From contig NVVJ01000026.1 of NCBI GenBank assembly GCA_002402175.1, positions 1 through 44,483 on the forward strand: a stretch of 44,483 nucleotides of DNA. The letters run 5' to 3'. This DNA is from SAR86 cluster bacterium (GTDB lineage Bacteria; Pseudomonadota; Gammaproteobacteria; Pseudomonadales; Pseudohongiellaceae). Under the pieces are notes generated by a model. The model made no database searches. It was not told where the DNA came from and saw nothing but the letters and a program-made list of their open reading frames with translations. Made by a program: the position numbers and the translations under genes. Below, one piece after another: positions 9,118 through 18,002 of the stretch; position 1 is the first letter of the stretch, and every line of letters begins with the position of its first letter.

Positions 9118-10815
9118 TTAAGTCAGTCTGTTAGCTTCATCCAGACTGGTTAAACCGAGTCCTACTTTGAGCAGGGCAGATTCGCGCAAACTCAAGATAC
9201 CCTCTGCTTTTATCTGATTCGCAATTTGAATAGAATCAGAATTACTCATGATAGTACTTGATAGGGTGGCGGTAATAGGAACTACTTCATAAAAACCGAT
9301 TCTACCTCGGTAACCTTCCCTGCAATGATCGCAGCCCACAGCACGATATAGTTGAAGCCGTGGTAATTGCTGTTTACTAAACCCTTCCTCTATCAGTATG
9401 TTTTCGGGAATATCGATGCTTTCTTTACAATGACTGCAAAGCTTTCGAGCCAATCTTTGGGCAATTATCAAACTTACAGTGCTGGCCAGATTAAATGCAG
9501 GTATACCCATGCTGACCAGGCGTGAAATTGTGGCTGCCGCGTTGAGAGTATGTAACGTTGAGAGTACCAGGTGACCTGTTTGAGCCGCTCTTATTGCAAT
9601 TTCAGCTGTTTCCAGATCTCGAATTTCACCTACCATGATGATGTCTGGGTCCTGACGTAAAAATGCCCGTAAGCTGGAAGCGAATCCTAGACCGGCTTTT
9701 GTATTGATTGATACTTGATTAATACCGGTCATGTTTATTTCTACGGGATCTTCTACGGTAGAGATATTGCGCTCCGATGTATTTAGAATACTTAGTCCAC
9801 TATATAAAGTGGCGGTTTTTCCACTGCCGGTGGCGCCGGTCACCAAAATTAGCCCCTGTGGGTTTTGTAATGCGTTTAAATAATGCTCTTTTTGAGTTTT
9901 TTCCAATCCAAGCATATCAATGCCAAGGGGCGCATTATGTGAGTCGAGAACTCTTAGTACAATTTTTTCGCCCCAGAGAGTCGGCAAGGTATTGACTCTT
10001 AAATCTACCGTGTGATTTTGCGGCAATTTGATTCTGATGCGCCCGTCCTGGGGGACGCGTTTTTCAGATATATCGATTTGCGCCATTACTTTTAATCTGG
10101 ATGCTAGTCGGCCTGTTAGTCTGATTGGTGGGCGAGTTATTTCATGCAGAACACCATCAATTCGAAAACGTACACGGTAGGTTTTTTCGTAGGGCTCGAA
10201 GTGAATATCAGAAGCTCCCATTTTAAACGCATCTAACAACAAACTATTGATGAAGCGTACCAGGGGAGTTTCATCCGCCGTATTTAGCTGCTCATCTAAT
10301 TCTTCTCTTTGAGTGGAATCAATTTCAATATTATCCAGATCAGCATTGGCCATGCTTGCAATCGTACTGTAACTTTTCTCTTGCCTGAGCAAAAATTCAT
10401 CAACCGCGGCATTCAGTTTTTCTTCTTCAGCAACGATAACTTCGATATTCATGCCCGTGTGAAACTTGATTTCGTTTATTACGGCTATGTTTCCAGGGTC
10501 CGAGGTGGCGAGGCTTAGGCTATTGGCGCGAGTGGTAAGAGGCAGTATTCTATGGCGGCGTATTAGGCTAATGTCTATTAGTTTGTCCTGGCAATTTTGT
10601 AGATCAAAGGCAGCGATATCCAACATAGGAACCCCGAATTCATCTGCAGCGGCTATCGCTATCGATCGTTCGTCGAGCAAGCCTGTGGCAACGATATGAG
10701 CAACAAAGGGTACGCTTTGACTCTTGGCAGAGTGAGTTGCCGCAATAGCTTGGGGCTCTTCAAGAAGTTTGTCAGAAACAAGGCGCCTAGCAAGACCGCC
10801 CAAAAATACTGGCAT
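9118..10815 (-). CDS. pilB: PilB, type IV pilus extension ATPase
   Basis: PilB is the hexameric GspE-family ATPase that powers pilus extension from the cytoplasmic side. The N-terminal MshEN-type region is followed by the ATPase core, with Walker A GATGSGKT at 327-334 and the Asp/His boxes around VEDPVEI and STLHTLNAA. A zinc-binding Cys tetrad is at 460, 463, 495 and 498 (CSHC...CDHC). The length of 565 residues is normal. The start ATG has AAGGA about 9 bases upstream. The pilT retraction ATPase is not in this window. Confidence 0.96.
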   Translation of the reverse strand: MPVFLGGLARRLVSDKLLEEPQAIAATHSAKSQSVPFVAHIVATGLLDERSIAIAAADEFGVPMLDIAAFDLQNCQDKLIDISLIRRHRILPLTTRANSLSLATSDPGNIAVINEIKFHTGMNIEVIVAEEEKLNAAVDEFLLRQEKSYSTIASMANADLDNIEIDSTQREELDEQLNTADETPLVRFINSLLLDAFKMGASDIHFEPYEKTYRVRFRIDGVLHEITRPPIRLTGRLASRLKVMAQIDISEKRVPQDGRIRIKLPQNHTVDLRVNTLPTLWGEKIVLRVLDSHNAPLGIDMLGLEKTQKEHYLNALQNPQGLILVTGATGSGKTATLYSGLSILNTSERNISTVEDPVEINMTGINQVSINTKAGLGFASSLRAFLRQDPDIIMVGEIRDLETAEIAIRAAQTGHLVLSTLHTLNAAATISRLVSMGIPAFNLASTVSLIIAQRLARKLCSHCKESIDIPENILIEEGFSKQQLPRLQLYRAVGCDHCREGYRGRIGFYEVVPITATLSSTIMSNSDSIQIANQIKAEGILSLRESALLKVGLGLTSLDEANRLT

Positions 10816-10931
10816 AGTAGCTGTCCTTTTTGATGGCTAGATTTGGGAATTTAATATTTGTAATTGTAGGTCATGACCATCTAGATGGCCCTATAAACAC
10901 GAAACTGGACATGTAACAAAGGATGCAAACA

Positions 10932-11702
10932 ATGACTCGATGGCGCGCTTGCGGGATTCATTTTTCAATTAGTCTGGTGGTATTTCTGCTATTGCTGACA
11001 GTGATTTTGCTTGTGTGGTATCCCGGCATTCTTTTTAGTATCGATGGTGGCTGGACAGGCCTACAGCTGCTAATGGGTGTTGATCTGGTTTTAGGGCCGA
11101 TGCTTACCCTGATTGTATTTAAGGCAGGTAAGCCTGGGCTTAAGTTTGACCTGAGCTGTATTGCCATCGCGCAAATATTCTGTATGACAGCGGGTATGTG
11201 GGTTGTTTATAAAGAACGGCCTATAGCACTAGTATTGGCTTTTGACACGTTCTATAGCGTTGCGGCGCAAGAGTTTGAGGACTTTGGCAAAGACCCGAGT
11301 ATTTTGGAAAACTTTCCAGGGCCTTATCCAAAATTGATATACACACAGCTTCCAGAGGATGAGATCGAGGCAGGTATCGCCAACATGCGGAGCATGCTCA
11401 TAGGTGACCCTCTGTATATTCAGACAGAGAACTATCGCGCAATAGAAACTAAGAATGATCTAAGTCTTGTTTTCAGGCGTGAACAGGCAGTACGTAATAC
11501 AGCATCGGAAGGGCTTCTGGCTCAGCTTGATGAATCATGCTTGCTCAGCAATTTTATTTCATCCGTGACTAGCGGGTATGTTTGTTTTAACCGCGACAAA
11601 GGTGAAATAACAGAGTTTTATGCAACAGAATATCTTCGAGAAGGTTCAGCCTTAGGCCTGGAGCCAGTTGAGCCCACTCAAGAGAGTCAGGCTCAGCAGT
11701 AA
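10932..11702 (+). CDS. TfpX/TfpZ-family type IV pilin accessory protein
   Basis: This is a 256-residue inner-membrane protein. The N-terminal half has about four hydrophobic segments with the family-type pattern [20 protein letters not shown] and [13 protein letters not shown]; the C-terminal half is soluble. TfpX/TfpZ proteins are encoded beside pilin genes in Pseudomonas and Moraxellaceae and affect surface pilin levels. Here the gene is divergent from pilB and convergent with the first pilin, overlapping its 3' end by 10 bases. ATG 10932 has AAAGGA (10918-10923) 8 bases upstream, so I prefer it to the ATG at 10923, which is itself part of the ribosome binding site. Confidence 0.82.
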   Translation: MTRWRACGIHFSISLVVFLLLLTVILLVWYPGILFSIDGGWTGLQLLMGVDLVLGPMLTLIVFKAGKPGLKFDLSCIAIAQIFCMTAGMWVVYKERPIALVLAFDTFYSVAAQEFEDFGKDPSILENFPGPYPKLIYTQLPEDEIEAGIANMRSMLIGDPLYIQTENYRAIETKNDLSLVFRREQAVRNTASEGLLAQLDESCLLSNFISSVTSGYVCFNRDKGEITEFYATEYLREGSALGLEPVEPTQESQAQQ

Positions 11703-12109
11703 CCCCCAATTAGGCAGCTGCCGCCGGAAACCCAGACTATTGGCGGGTTGATGCCCTGAGCGGCAAGTGTGTAGGTGGTTCCGGCCAAATCTGTTCCATC
11801 GGCCATCCAGGTAATGGTAATCACCCCATCTACTACATCAATACCATGTGTGCTTGCCGTCTGAGCCTGAGTGGGAGGAACTCCAAAAGAGCCTGCATCA
11901 ATGTCGCTCAAATTGCCAAAACGATCAGAATGTACCTGGGTGAGAATGGTGGCTCGATGAAAACCAATGCCTAATATAGCCTCGGCGAATCTTGCTCGGT
12001 TTCGATACAGGTCATAGGCAGGAAGTGCTACAGCCACAAGAATCCCTATGATGGCAGTAACTATCATCAATTCGATTAGGGTGAAGCCAGTTTGTTTTTG
12101 TTGACCCAT
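11693..12109 (-). CDS. Type IV pilin, PilA-like (copy 1)
   Basis: This is a class III/type IVa prepilin of 138 residues. A short positively charged leader ends in Gly8, then the PilD cleavage site [11 protein letters not shown] with Glu5 of the mature protein, and the hydrophobic N-terminal helix. The mature form has 130 residues. The last residues are CLIGGYC, so a very small C-terminal disulfide loop ends exactly at the final residue. The C-terminal half is clearly similar to the second pilin ([12 protein letters not shown] against [12 protein letters not shown]), so the two are paralogues. The stop overlaps the 3' end of the tfpZ-like gene on the other strand. I found no convincing sigma-54 site upstream. 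Confidence 0.95.
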   Translation of the reverse strand: MGQQKQTGFTLIELMIVTAIIGILVAVALPAYDLYRNRARFAEAILGIGFHRATILTQVHSDRFGNLSDIDAGSFGVPPTQAQTASTHGIDVVDGVITITWMADGTDLAGTTYTLAAQGINPPIVWVSGGSCLIGGYC

Positions 12110-12354
12110 GGTTCTTAAGACCTTTTGCTTACACGCTGGTTATCATTGTACACAGCGCAAGCATCGAGAGTTAGAGGTTATTGGCGTTGTAGGTATAGAG
12201 TAAAGACGGGCGGAGCGTATTTATTATTTTAACGAAATTTGAATTACGTTGAGGTTTTGTGCAAGGAAGGATTGTTGAAATTTGGCAGCACCTTCTATCC
12301 CAAAATAACTGTGGGTATATCAGATGCCGCCATATTCAGGCTAAGCGGTCAGCT

Positions 12355-12780
12355 TTAGCAAAAACCGTTAGTCAGACATGTACCGCCTTCACCCCATTGT
12401 ACAGGAGGAACAATGCCGCCAGCTGTTAGAGAGTATGTGGTACCCGCAAGAGCGGACCCATCAGAGCGCCAGGTCATAGTAATCGCACCATTAACCACAG
12501 CTGATCCGTGAACAGCTGCACCCACGGCTACTGTGGCTGGAATGCCCATAACAGCTCCATCAAGCGAGGCAATCGCCGCCGGGTTACGTGTCTGAATAGC
12601 TAATTCAACGGCTGTCTTGAGTGGTGTAACGGCAAGAACCAGCTCGGCAAACGCAGCTCGGTTAGAATAGTTCTGGTAGGCAGGCAATGCGACCGCCGCC
12701 AGAATTCCGATAATCGCAACAACGATCATCAATTCGATCAGGGTAAAACCTTTTTGTATGTTTTTCTGCATGTTTTTCAT
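12355..12780 (-). CDS. pilA: Type IV pilin, PilA-like (copy 2, probable major pilin)
   Basis: This prepilin of 141 residues has an 11-residue leader ending KG, then [19 protein letters not shown] with the conserved Glu5 and AYQNY, closer to the family consensus than copy 1. The mature form is 130 residues, the same as copy 1. It ends in CLTNGFC, a tight C-terminal disulfide loop. A near-consensus sigma-54 promoter lies ~80 bases upstream, as for pilA of Pseudomonas, which supports calling this the major pilin. A GGAG ribosome binding site precedes the ATG. Both pilins lack a C-terminal Ser, so the TfpO-type modification of P. aeruginosa 1244 pilin would not apply. Confidence 0.95.
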   Translation of the reverse strand: MKNMQKNIQKGFTLIELMIVVAIIGILAAVALPAYQNYSNRAAFAELVLAVTPLKTAVELAIQTRNPAAIASLDGAVMGIPATVAVGAAVHGSAVVNGAITMTWRSDGSALAGTTYSLTAGGIVPPVQWGEGGTCLTNGFC

Positions 12781-12856
12781 TTCTTTAAATCTCCACTTAC
12801 TGAAAAATATTTAAAATCTAATACCGCTAATAATTAGCAACGGTTAGCAGTAGATA

Positions 12857-12872
12857 TACATGGATCGTGCCA
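12857..12872 (-). promoter_or_regulatory. Putative sigma-54 promoter of pilin copy 2
   Basis: On the minus strand this reads TGGCACGATCCATGTA against the consensus TGGCACG-N4-TTGCA. The -24 element is perfect. The -12 element has GT in place of GC. The spacing is exact. Transcription would start near 12845 and leave a ~65-base leader. PilR would be the expected activator by analogy; it is not in the window. The rest of 12781-13149 is AT-rich with no gene seen. Confidence 0.6.
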
Positions 12873-13149
12873 GTTTTTTAATATAATTTTAACTTGTTGT
12901 TTTATATGAATAAAATAAACAAATGTAAGACTTTTACCTACAATACTGACAAAGCGTTAAAGTGACCAATTCAGTTGCAAACTGACAAAAATTGTCAGAT
13001 GTTGCCTTTAATTAATGTAAATCCGCGATAAATCGATAATTAACAAAGGCCTCGTGGCTAATTTGGCATAATGGGGCGTGTTCACCAATGGATGGAGCTA
13101 GCTTAAGCTTCACGTATTCAGGGTATCAACAATTTCTATTTTCGATTCA

Positions 13150-15093
13150 ATGGCAGCTAGCTTGGCGAACATAAAGCCGAAAAGCGAACTCGGTTTTGTA
13201 ATGTGTTATGCGCTCGCCCTTACTTTGCTAGTGGCGGTGGTTCTGACTATTTATTGGCCGGGGCTCACCGGCCCATTCATTTTGGATGACTATTCTAATC
13301 TAAGCCCAATGGGTGATAACGGTGGGATCAATAATATCCCAAACTTCCTCAGCTTTGTATTTGGTAATGATTCTGGGCCTACGGGACGTCCAATTTCAAT
13401 GTTGTCATTTCTGATCGACGGACAAAGCTGGCCACCTAATATAGCGTCATTCAAGTACACCAATCTGTTAATTCATATTCTCAATGGTGTGGTCTTGTGT
13501 TGGTTGGCTATTACCTTATTCCAAATATTGGGATTGTCTCCTCATCGAAGCGCGTGCTTTGCTTTATTACTAACAGCGATATGGCTGCTGCACCCTCTAA
13601 ATTCAACAACAACATTGTACGTTGTGCAGAGAATGACACAGCTGATGACCTTATTTGCCCTTGCGGCTCTTATTTGTTTCATGAAGGGTAGAGTGCTGAT
13701 TTCGTCTGAACCAATACGCGGACTCATTGTGTTGAGCGTGGCGCTATTTCCTTTTGGTTTGCTATCAGTATTAAGTAAAGAAAATGGAGCCTTGTTATTG
13801 CTTGTAATAGCAGTGATTGAATTAAGCGTCTTTCAACTAAGCGAAAAGACAAGGTTGTATAAATACTGGTACCGCCTCGGAGTGTTAGTGCCAATTGCAA
13901 TAATGGGCTTATTTTTATTGCTTACTCTAAGTGACAGTATTGCTGGTTTTGATACCCGGCATTTTACTCTTGGGGAACGTTTGCTCTCAGAGGCACGCAT
14001 ACTTACTACTTATATATCCCGAATATTTTTGCCAAATGTGGTTGGTGCCGGACTGTTTCATGATGATTTTCAGGTTTCTACTTCGCTTTTTAGCCCGCTA
14101 AGCACTTTGTTCTCTGTCGTTTTTCTAACGGGTCTATTAGGTGCCGGGTTTTTTCTACGCAAGCAACAACCTATGTTTTTCTTTGGGGTGGCCTGGTTTT
14201 TTAGTATGCATTTACTGGAATCCACCTATTTACCACTTGAACTTTATTTTGAGCACAGGAACTACCTGTCGATGATTGGGCCTCTAATTAGCGCCACATG
14301 GTATCTGCAGAAATTTTTACAAAGTGACTTTTCCAGGCACTCTAAGAATCTTGTTATTTCCATTACAGCATTTCTTCTAATTGCTATGTCATGGTTGAGC
14401 TGGCAGCAAGCCTTGCTGTGGAGTAATACCGGGCAGCTTCTTGCCTACTGGGCTTATGAAGAACCCAGGTCGAGTCGTGCTCAGATATCCTATGCAGATT
14501 TTCTGATGGAAAATGGTGCCCATGAGGAGGGAATGGACCGGCTACTTATCGCCTACGAGAACAATCCCAATGAAATCACTGTAATGTTACATATGTGGAA
14601 CAGGTCGTGTGACTATGGCCCGAATATACCCTTTTCATTACGAGACATTGCTGCACGCGAGGATCTTGAGTATTTTCACAATGATATTAATTTTCATTTG
14701 ATCGAACTTATTCAAAACCTGATAGCAAATAAATGTGAGTACCCTGAGCGGCAGGTTCTTATGTCATTATTTGATCGTATAGATAATATGCCATTAACTG
14801 ATAGACGCAGAGCGGGTTTTCATTTTTTGCACTCCGATTTGTTTGTATATTATCGAGAGTTGAACTCAGCTCTTATCCAGCTTGGTAATGCTTTTAGTAT
14901 TAGTAATGCACCTCAAATACCAATTCGGCAGGCAATACTAAGTGCGTCGGCTGGAAACTACGAAGACGCGTTGGTGTTTCTACAGCGAGCCAGGCTTGCC
15001 AATGCGCAGCAATCATCACTATTGCCGTCACTCGACTCGGAAATTGATAGAATGGAAGAAGATTTGAAACAGCGACTGGATACTCAGCGTTAA
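13150..15093 (+). CDS. TMTC-like GT-C fold membrane protein with C-terminal helical repeats (candidate glycosyltransferase)
   Basis: This 647-residue protein has about ten hydrophobic segments (residues ~15-420) followed by a soluble TPR-like region. Motifs match bacterial TMTC-like proteins: FILDDY with the acidic pair Asp46-Asp47 in the first external loop, TGRP at 78-81, HPL at 148-150, YVVQR at 157-161, SKEN at 209-212 and EHRNY at 368-372. TMTC proteins are GT-C enzymes that transfer mannose from a polyprenyl phosphate; the acidic pair is the usual catalytic site of GT-C enzymes. Placement beside two pilin genes and 65 bases before a DPM1-like GT2 suggests modification of pilin or another exported protein. 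That role is inference. No clear ribosome binding site precedes the ATG. An alternative is a polymerase/ligase-like role. Confidence 0.78.
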   Translation: MAASLANIKPKSELGFVMCYALALTLLVAVVLTIYWPGLTGPFILDDYSNLSPMGDNGGINNIPNFLSFVFGNDSGPTGRPISMLSFLIDGQSWPPNIASFKYTNLLIHILNGVVLCWLAITLFQILGLSPHRSACFALLLTAIWLLHPLNSTTTLYVVQRMTQLMTLFALAALICFMKGRVLISSEPIRGLIVLSVALFPFGLLSVLSKENGALLLLVIAVIELSVFQLSEKTRLYKYWYRLGVLVPIAIMGLFLLLTLSDSIAGFDTRHFTLGERLLSEARILTTYISRIFLPNVVGAGLFHDDFQVSTSLFSPLSTLFSVVFLTGLLGAGFFLRKQQPMFFFGVAWFFSMHLLESTYLPLELYFEHRNYLSMIGPLISATWYLQKFLQSDFSRHSKNLVISITAFLLIAMSWLSWQQALLWSNTGQLLAYWAYEEPRSSRAQISYADFLMENGAHEEGMDRLLIAYENNPNEITVMLHMWNRSCDYGPNIPFSLRDIAAREDLEYFHNDINFHLIELIQNLIANKCEYPERQVLMSLFDRIDNMPLTDRRRAGFHFLHSDLFVYYRELNSALIQLGNAFSISNAPQIPIRQAILSASAGNYEDALVFLQRARLANAQQSSLLPSLDSEIDRMEEDLKQRLDTQR

Positions 15094-15158
15094 GTAGATT
15101 GCTGAATTTTACAATAGCGCCATTTAAATAGTAAACATGGGACGGGGAGTAGAACTCT

Positions 15159-16016
15159 TTGAAAATTTCGATTGTTATACCGGCGAAGAACGAAGCAGAA
15201 AACCTTAAAGGATTCCTGCCTCGATTAGTTGCCGCAATGCCCGATGCTGAATGCATCGTGGTCAATGATGGATCAACTGACGACACCATAAGTGTTTGTG
15301 AACAGCACGGCGTAAAAATTGTTAATCACCCTTACAGTAAGGGCAATGGCGCTGCTATCAAAAGTGGCGCCAGAATAGCGTCAGGAGATACCATTGTATT
15401 TCTCGACGGTGATGGGCAGCACAAACCCGAAGATATTCCTCGTTTACTGGATAAACTGGAGCAGGGCTTTGACATGATAGTTGGCGCAAGGGATAAAGCA
15501 TCCCAGGCGGATTCTTTTCGTGCCCTGGCTAACAGGCTTTATAACTGGCTTTCATCGGCTATTACCGGGCACAAAATCCTGGATCTTACTTCGGGCTTTC
15601 GGGTGGTTAAGGCTGATAAATTCCGCGAGTTTTTATACTTACTCCCTAATGGGTTTTCGTATCCAACAACCTCCACAATGGCCTTCTTTCGAGCAGGGTA
15701 CTCTGTAGGCTATGAGCCGATTCAAACTGAACAACGTCTGGGTAAGAGTCATATCAGTTTATTGAAAGACGGTGTTCGATTCTTGCTGATTATTTTCAAG
15801 GTTGGCACTCTTTACTCTCCCTTGAAAATATTTTTGCCTTTTGCAACCGGGTTCTTTGTGACCGGATTGTTGAATTATATGTACACTTATTTTTCTGCTG
15901 GCAGGTTTACCAATATGAGTGCGGTTTTATTCATGACGTCTATTATTGTCTTTTTAATTGGGCTGGTTTCCGAACAAGTTACGGCGCTAATGTACAAAGA
16001 CAGTGGAAAAACCTGA
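15159..16016 (+). CDS. GT2 glycosyltransferase, DPM1/polyprenyl-phosphate-sugar synthase-like
   Basis: This is a 285-residue family 2 glycosyltransferase. The N-terminal GT-A domain has VIPAKNEAENL, VNDGSTDDT (35-43) and the metal-binding motif FLDGDGQHKPED with Asp83 and Asp85; LTSGFRVV is typical of dolichol/undecaprenyl-phosphate sugar synthases. Two hydrophobic helices follow near residues 220-275. Such enzymes make a polyprenyl-phosphate hexose at the inner membrane, the donor that GT-C enzymes use outside. The start is TTG 15159, with GGGGAG at 15144-15149 nine bases upstream; the ATG at 15137 is out of frame. It lies 65 bases after the GT-C gene and ends 2 bases from the convergent membrane gene. 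Confidence 0.88.
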   Translation: MKISIVIPAKNEAENLKGFLPRLVAAMPDAECIVVNDGSTDDTISVCEQHGVKIVNHPYSKGNGAAIKSGARIASGDTIVFLDGDGQHKPEDIPRLLDKLEQGFDMIVGARDKASQADSFRALANRLYNWLSSAITGHKILDLTSGFRVVKADKFREFLYLLPNGFSYPTTSTMAFFRAGYSVGYEPIQTEQRLGKSHISLLKDGVRFLLIIFKVGTLYSPLKIFLPFATGFFVTGLLNYMYTYFSAGRFTNMSAVLFMTSIIVFLIGLVSEQVTALMYKDSGKT

Positions 16017-16018
16017 GC

Positions 16019-16990
16019 TTACTGTTTGCTTTTTAGAATATCTGGTTCTGTTATTGAATAATAAATTAGTGTGTACGCCCCGAGACTTAGGTCGATGAGT
16101 ATACAAATAATTCGATAAGTAACAGCTATAGTCATGCTTAATTCAAGCGGCAGTGACAGCATGAGTACAGCCACAATCACCGCCTCCCTGACACCTATGC
16201 CTCCAGGTGCCCATAAAGCCAAGAACCCAGACAGCATAGCCAGAGGAATCGCAGCCATAATGAGTGTGCTATTGAGCCAAAGGTTGTCCGACAGAAGTGG
16301 ATGAAACAATAGAATTACTACAGTTGCAGTACACAGCCAATGAAGCAGGTAAAGGGACGCGCTAAGATAAAAACTATGTCGCTTTATATTGACGTCATGT
16401 AATTCGAAAGACTTTGATATTTTTTTCAGCCATGTCCCTAAATAGCTCAATAAGTAACTCATAATGCTGGCGTAGTAGTAGCCAACAATAGCGATGGTAA
16501 CGACAGTTGCTGCGGCTAAAAAGATTGCTATTTCTACCGAAAAAAAAGCGGCAAGCGCTACTACGCCTATAGCGATGCCGGTCAGAAAAGTAATGAACTG
16601 ATCAGCCAGTAACAAGCTTGCAGCTTCGCTTTTTGTCAGTCCTTTGATATTCAGTAAATAGGTTCTACCTAGTAGGCCCCAAATCTTTCCCGGCAAATAT
16701 TTACCTAGCAATGTAATGCCTATATGAGCCGTGCATTGAGCAAAGCTGAAATGAGTTTTTGCCTGCGAAGACAACAGCGCCTTCCAGGCAAAGATGAACA
16801 ACAGCGACGCCAGTACTTGCAATAAAATTGCTGGTACCAGGAAAGAATTATTCAACAAAAAACTGACATTGAGAGTGCTGTAAGTGTTGAGAAGAAACAG
16901 AAAAGCAAGACACAGACTAATAAGCAATACACCGGCAATAACAGGCCTTAGGTAGTCGCTTTTGCGCGGTGTGCTATTTGAATCCGACAT
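16019..16990 (-). CDS. UPF0104 / lysylphosphatidylglycerol-synthase TM-domain (AglD-like) membrane protein
   Basis: This 323-residue protein is almost entirely membrane helices (about eight). The conserved segment HIGITLLGKYLPGKIWGLLG followed by KSEAASLLLADQF, and GIGVREAVIV near the C-terminus, fit the LPG_synthase_TM/UPF0104 family. Members are often encoded beside DPM1-like glycosyltransferases; some are proposed to act in lipid-linked sugar translocation, but this is not established. It follows the methyltransferase by 4 bases on the minus strand, so the two form an operon. It is convergent with the GT2 gene. Confidence 0.85.
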   Translation of the reverse strand: MSDSNSTPRKSDYLRPVIAGVLLISLCLAFLFLLNTYSTLNVSFLLNNSFLVPAILLQVLASLLFIFAWKALLSSQAKTHFSFAQCTAHIGITLLGKYLPGKIWGLLGRTYLLNIKGLTKSEAASLLLADQFITFLTGIAIGVVALAAFFSVEIAIFLAAATVVTIAIVGYYYASIMSYLLSYLGTWLKKISKSFELHDVNIKRHSFYLSASLYLLHWLCTATVVILLFHPLLSDNLWLNSTLIMAAIPLAMLSGFLALWAPGGIGVREAVIVAVLMLSLPLELSMTIAVTYRIICILIDLSLGAYTLIYYSITEPDILKSKQ

Positions 16991-16994
16991 GTAG

Positions 16995-17624
16995 TTACGG
17001 CTTTACCTTCACTTGAATGATAGTCCAGGGAGTAGGGCTATATATCGACACAATATCACCAAAATTGCCTACCAGTTTGATAAACTCACGGCGAGACCAG
17101 TGGTTTAAGTGCCCCGGAGTGTTACCCCAGTCAGACCAGTACTTGCCTCTCATAAAATTCAATATTCGCCATAACGGTTCATTTGGAACTGATAAAATCA
17201 CTGTGTGCCTGGCGACACGAAATATCTCTTTAAGAGCTGTTTCGACATCATCAAGATGTTCGAGTACTTCGAGCAAAAGCACGCAGTCAAACTCATTGTC
17301 GCTGCGGTGCATTTCATAGACAGATTCTTGCGATAAGGGAACAGGAAACCCTTTTTGAAGGTGTAAATCGACGAGTCGTTGTTCAAACTCGGATGCTTCA
17401 AAATGCTGATTTTTGAGTAGTTGATGAATACGCTTTGTGGATTCCCCTGGACCACATCCCACTTCCAGAACAGAAAAATCATCGGCTAATGTGGCCAGGC
17501 TGTTTTCTATGCAACTAAAAAACCCATTGGTTAGCATTCTGGCAATGGGGTTAGGGTTTTTATACTTACCCATATAGTGCTCCCACAACTGTTCGGGAGA
17601 TGCATTTTCTTCATCAAATGCCAT
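16995..17624 (-). CDS. Class I SAM-dependent methyltransferase
   Basis: This is a 209-residue methyltransferase with the SAM-binding motif LEVGCGPGES starting at residue 53, the second acidic position in LLLEVLEHLDD, and a post-core segment NTPGHLNHWSRREF typical of type 11/12 methyltransferases acting on lipids, sugars or quinones. The substrate is unknown. Linkage to the AglD-like membrane protein and the GT2/GT-C pair suggests a sugar or lipid-linked sugar substrate (inference). Its start is followed upstream by a 378-base gap shared with the divergent cytochrome gene. Confidence 0.85.
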   Translation of the reverse strand: MAFDEENASPEQLWEHYMGKYKNPNPIARMLTNGFFSCIENSLATLADDFSVLEVGCGPGESTKRIHQLLKNQHFEASEFEQRLVDLHLQKGFPVPLSQESVYEMHRSDNEFDCVLLLEVLEHLDDVETALKEIFRVARHTVILSVPNEPLWRILNFMRGKYWSDWGNTPGHLNHWSRREFIKLVGNFGDIVSIYSPTPWTIIQVKVKP

Positions 17625-18002
17625 GGTATGACCTCAAGGCGAACGGTAGCCCATTATACGAGAGACCTATGGCCAGACCTATTGAATAGTCAAATTTGCG
17701 ATACAGTTCATGCTTCTGCTGGCACAGTAAAGCAGATTAAGCCTGTGTTCATCAATACGCAGCTACGATTACAATTAGTCACTAAGTAGTTGATATTAAA
17801 ATGATATTATTGGCCTGTGATCGGCTTTGAACAAAAGCCTTTAACTTGATAACACAGCTGATGTAGTTTATGTTTACGCGGCTTCCAATATGGCTATCAC
17901 GACCACATGCGTTAGGCGCTAAAACAAGTAGCGTACACGCTATACCTAGATTTGAAATACCAGGGTTTGAAATACTGGATTTTTGCAGGGAGGATTGAAA
18001 GG
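17625..18002 (+). other. Intergenic region between divergent methyltransferase and cytochrome genes
   Basis: No gene is supported here. An AT-rich stretch near 17792-17815 contains two copies of TGATATTA separated by AAA, which could be part of a promoter. The 3' part has the ribosome binding sites GGGAGG and GAAAGG in front of the cytochrome start at 18003. Confidence 0.4.

Noticed and set aside
12290..12354. Rho-independent terminator after pilin copy 2
   Set aside because: GCTAAAGC/GCTTAGC can pair weakly, but there is no T-tract on the minus strand.
13150..15093. Calling the 647-aa protein an O-GlcNAc transferase because of its repeats
   Set aside because: The catalytic OGT domain is absent; the motifs are those of a multi-pass GT-C protein, and the repeats alone do not support that name.
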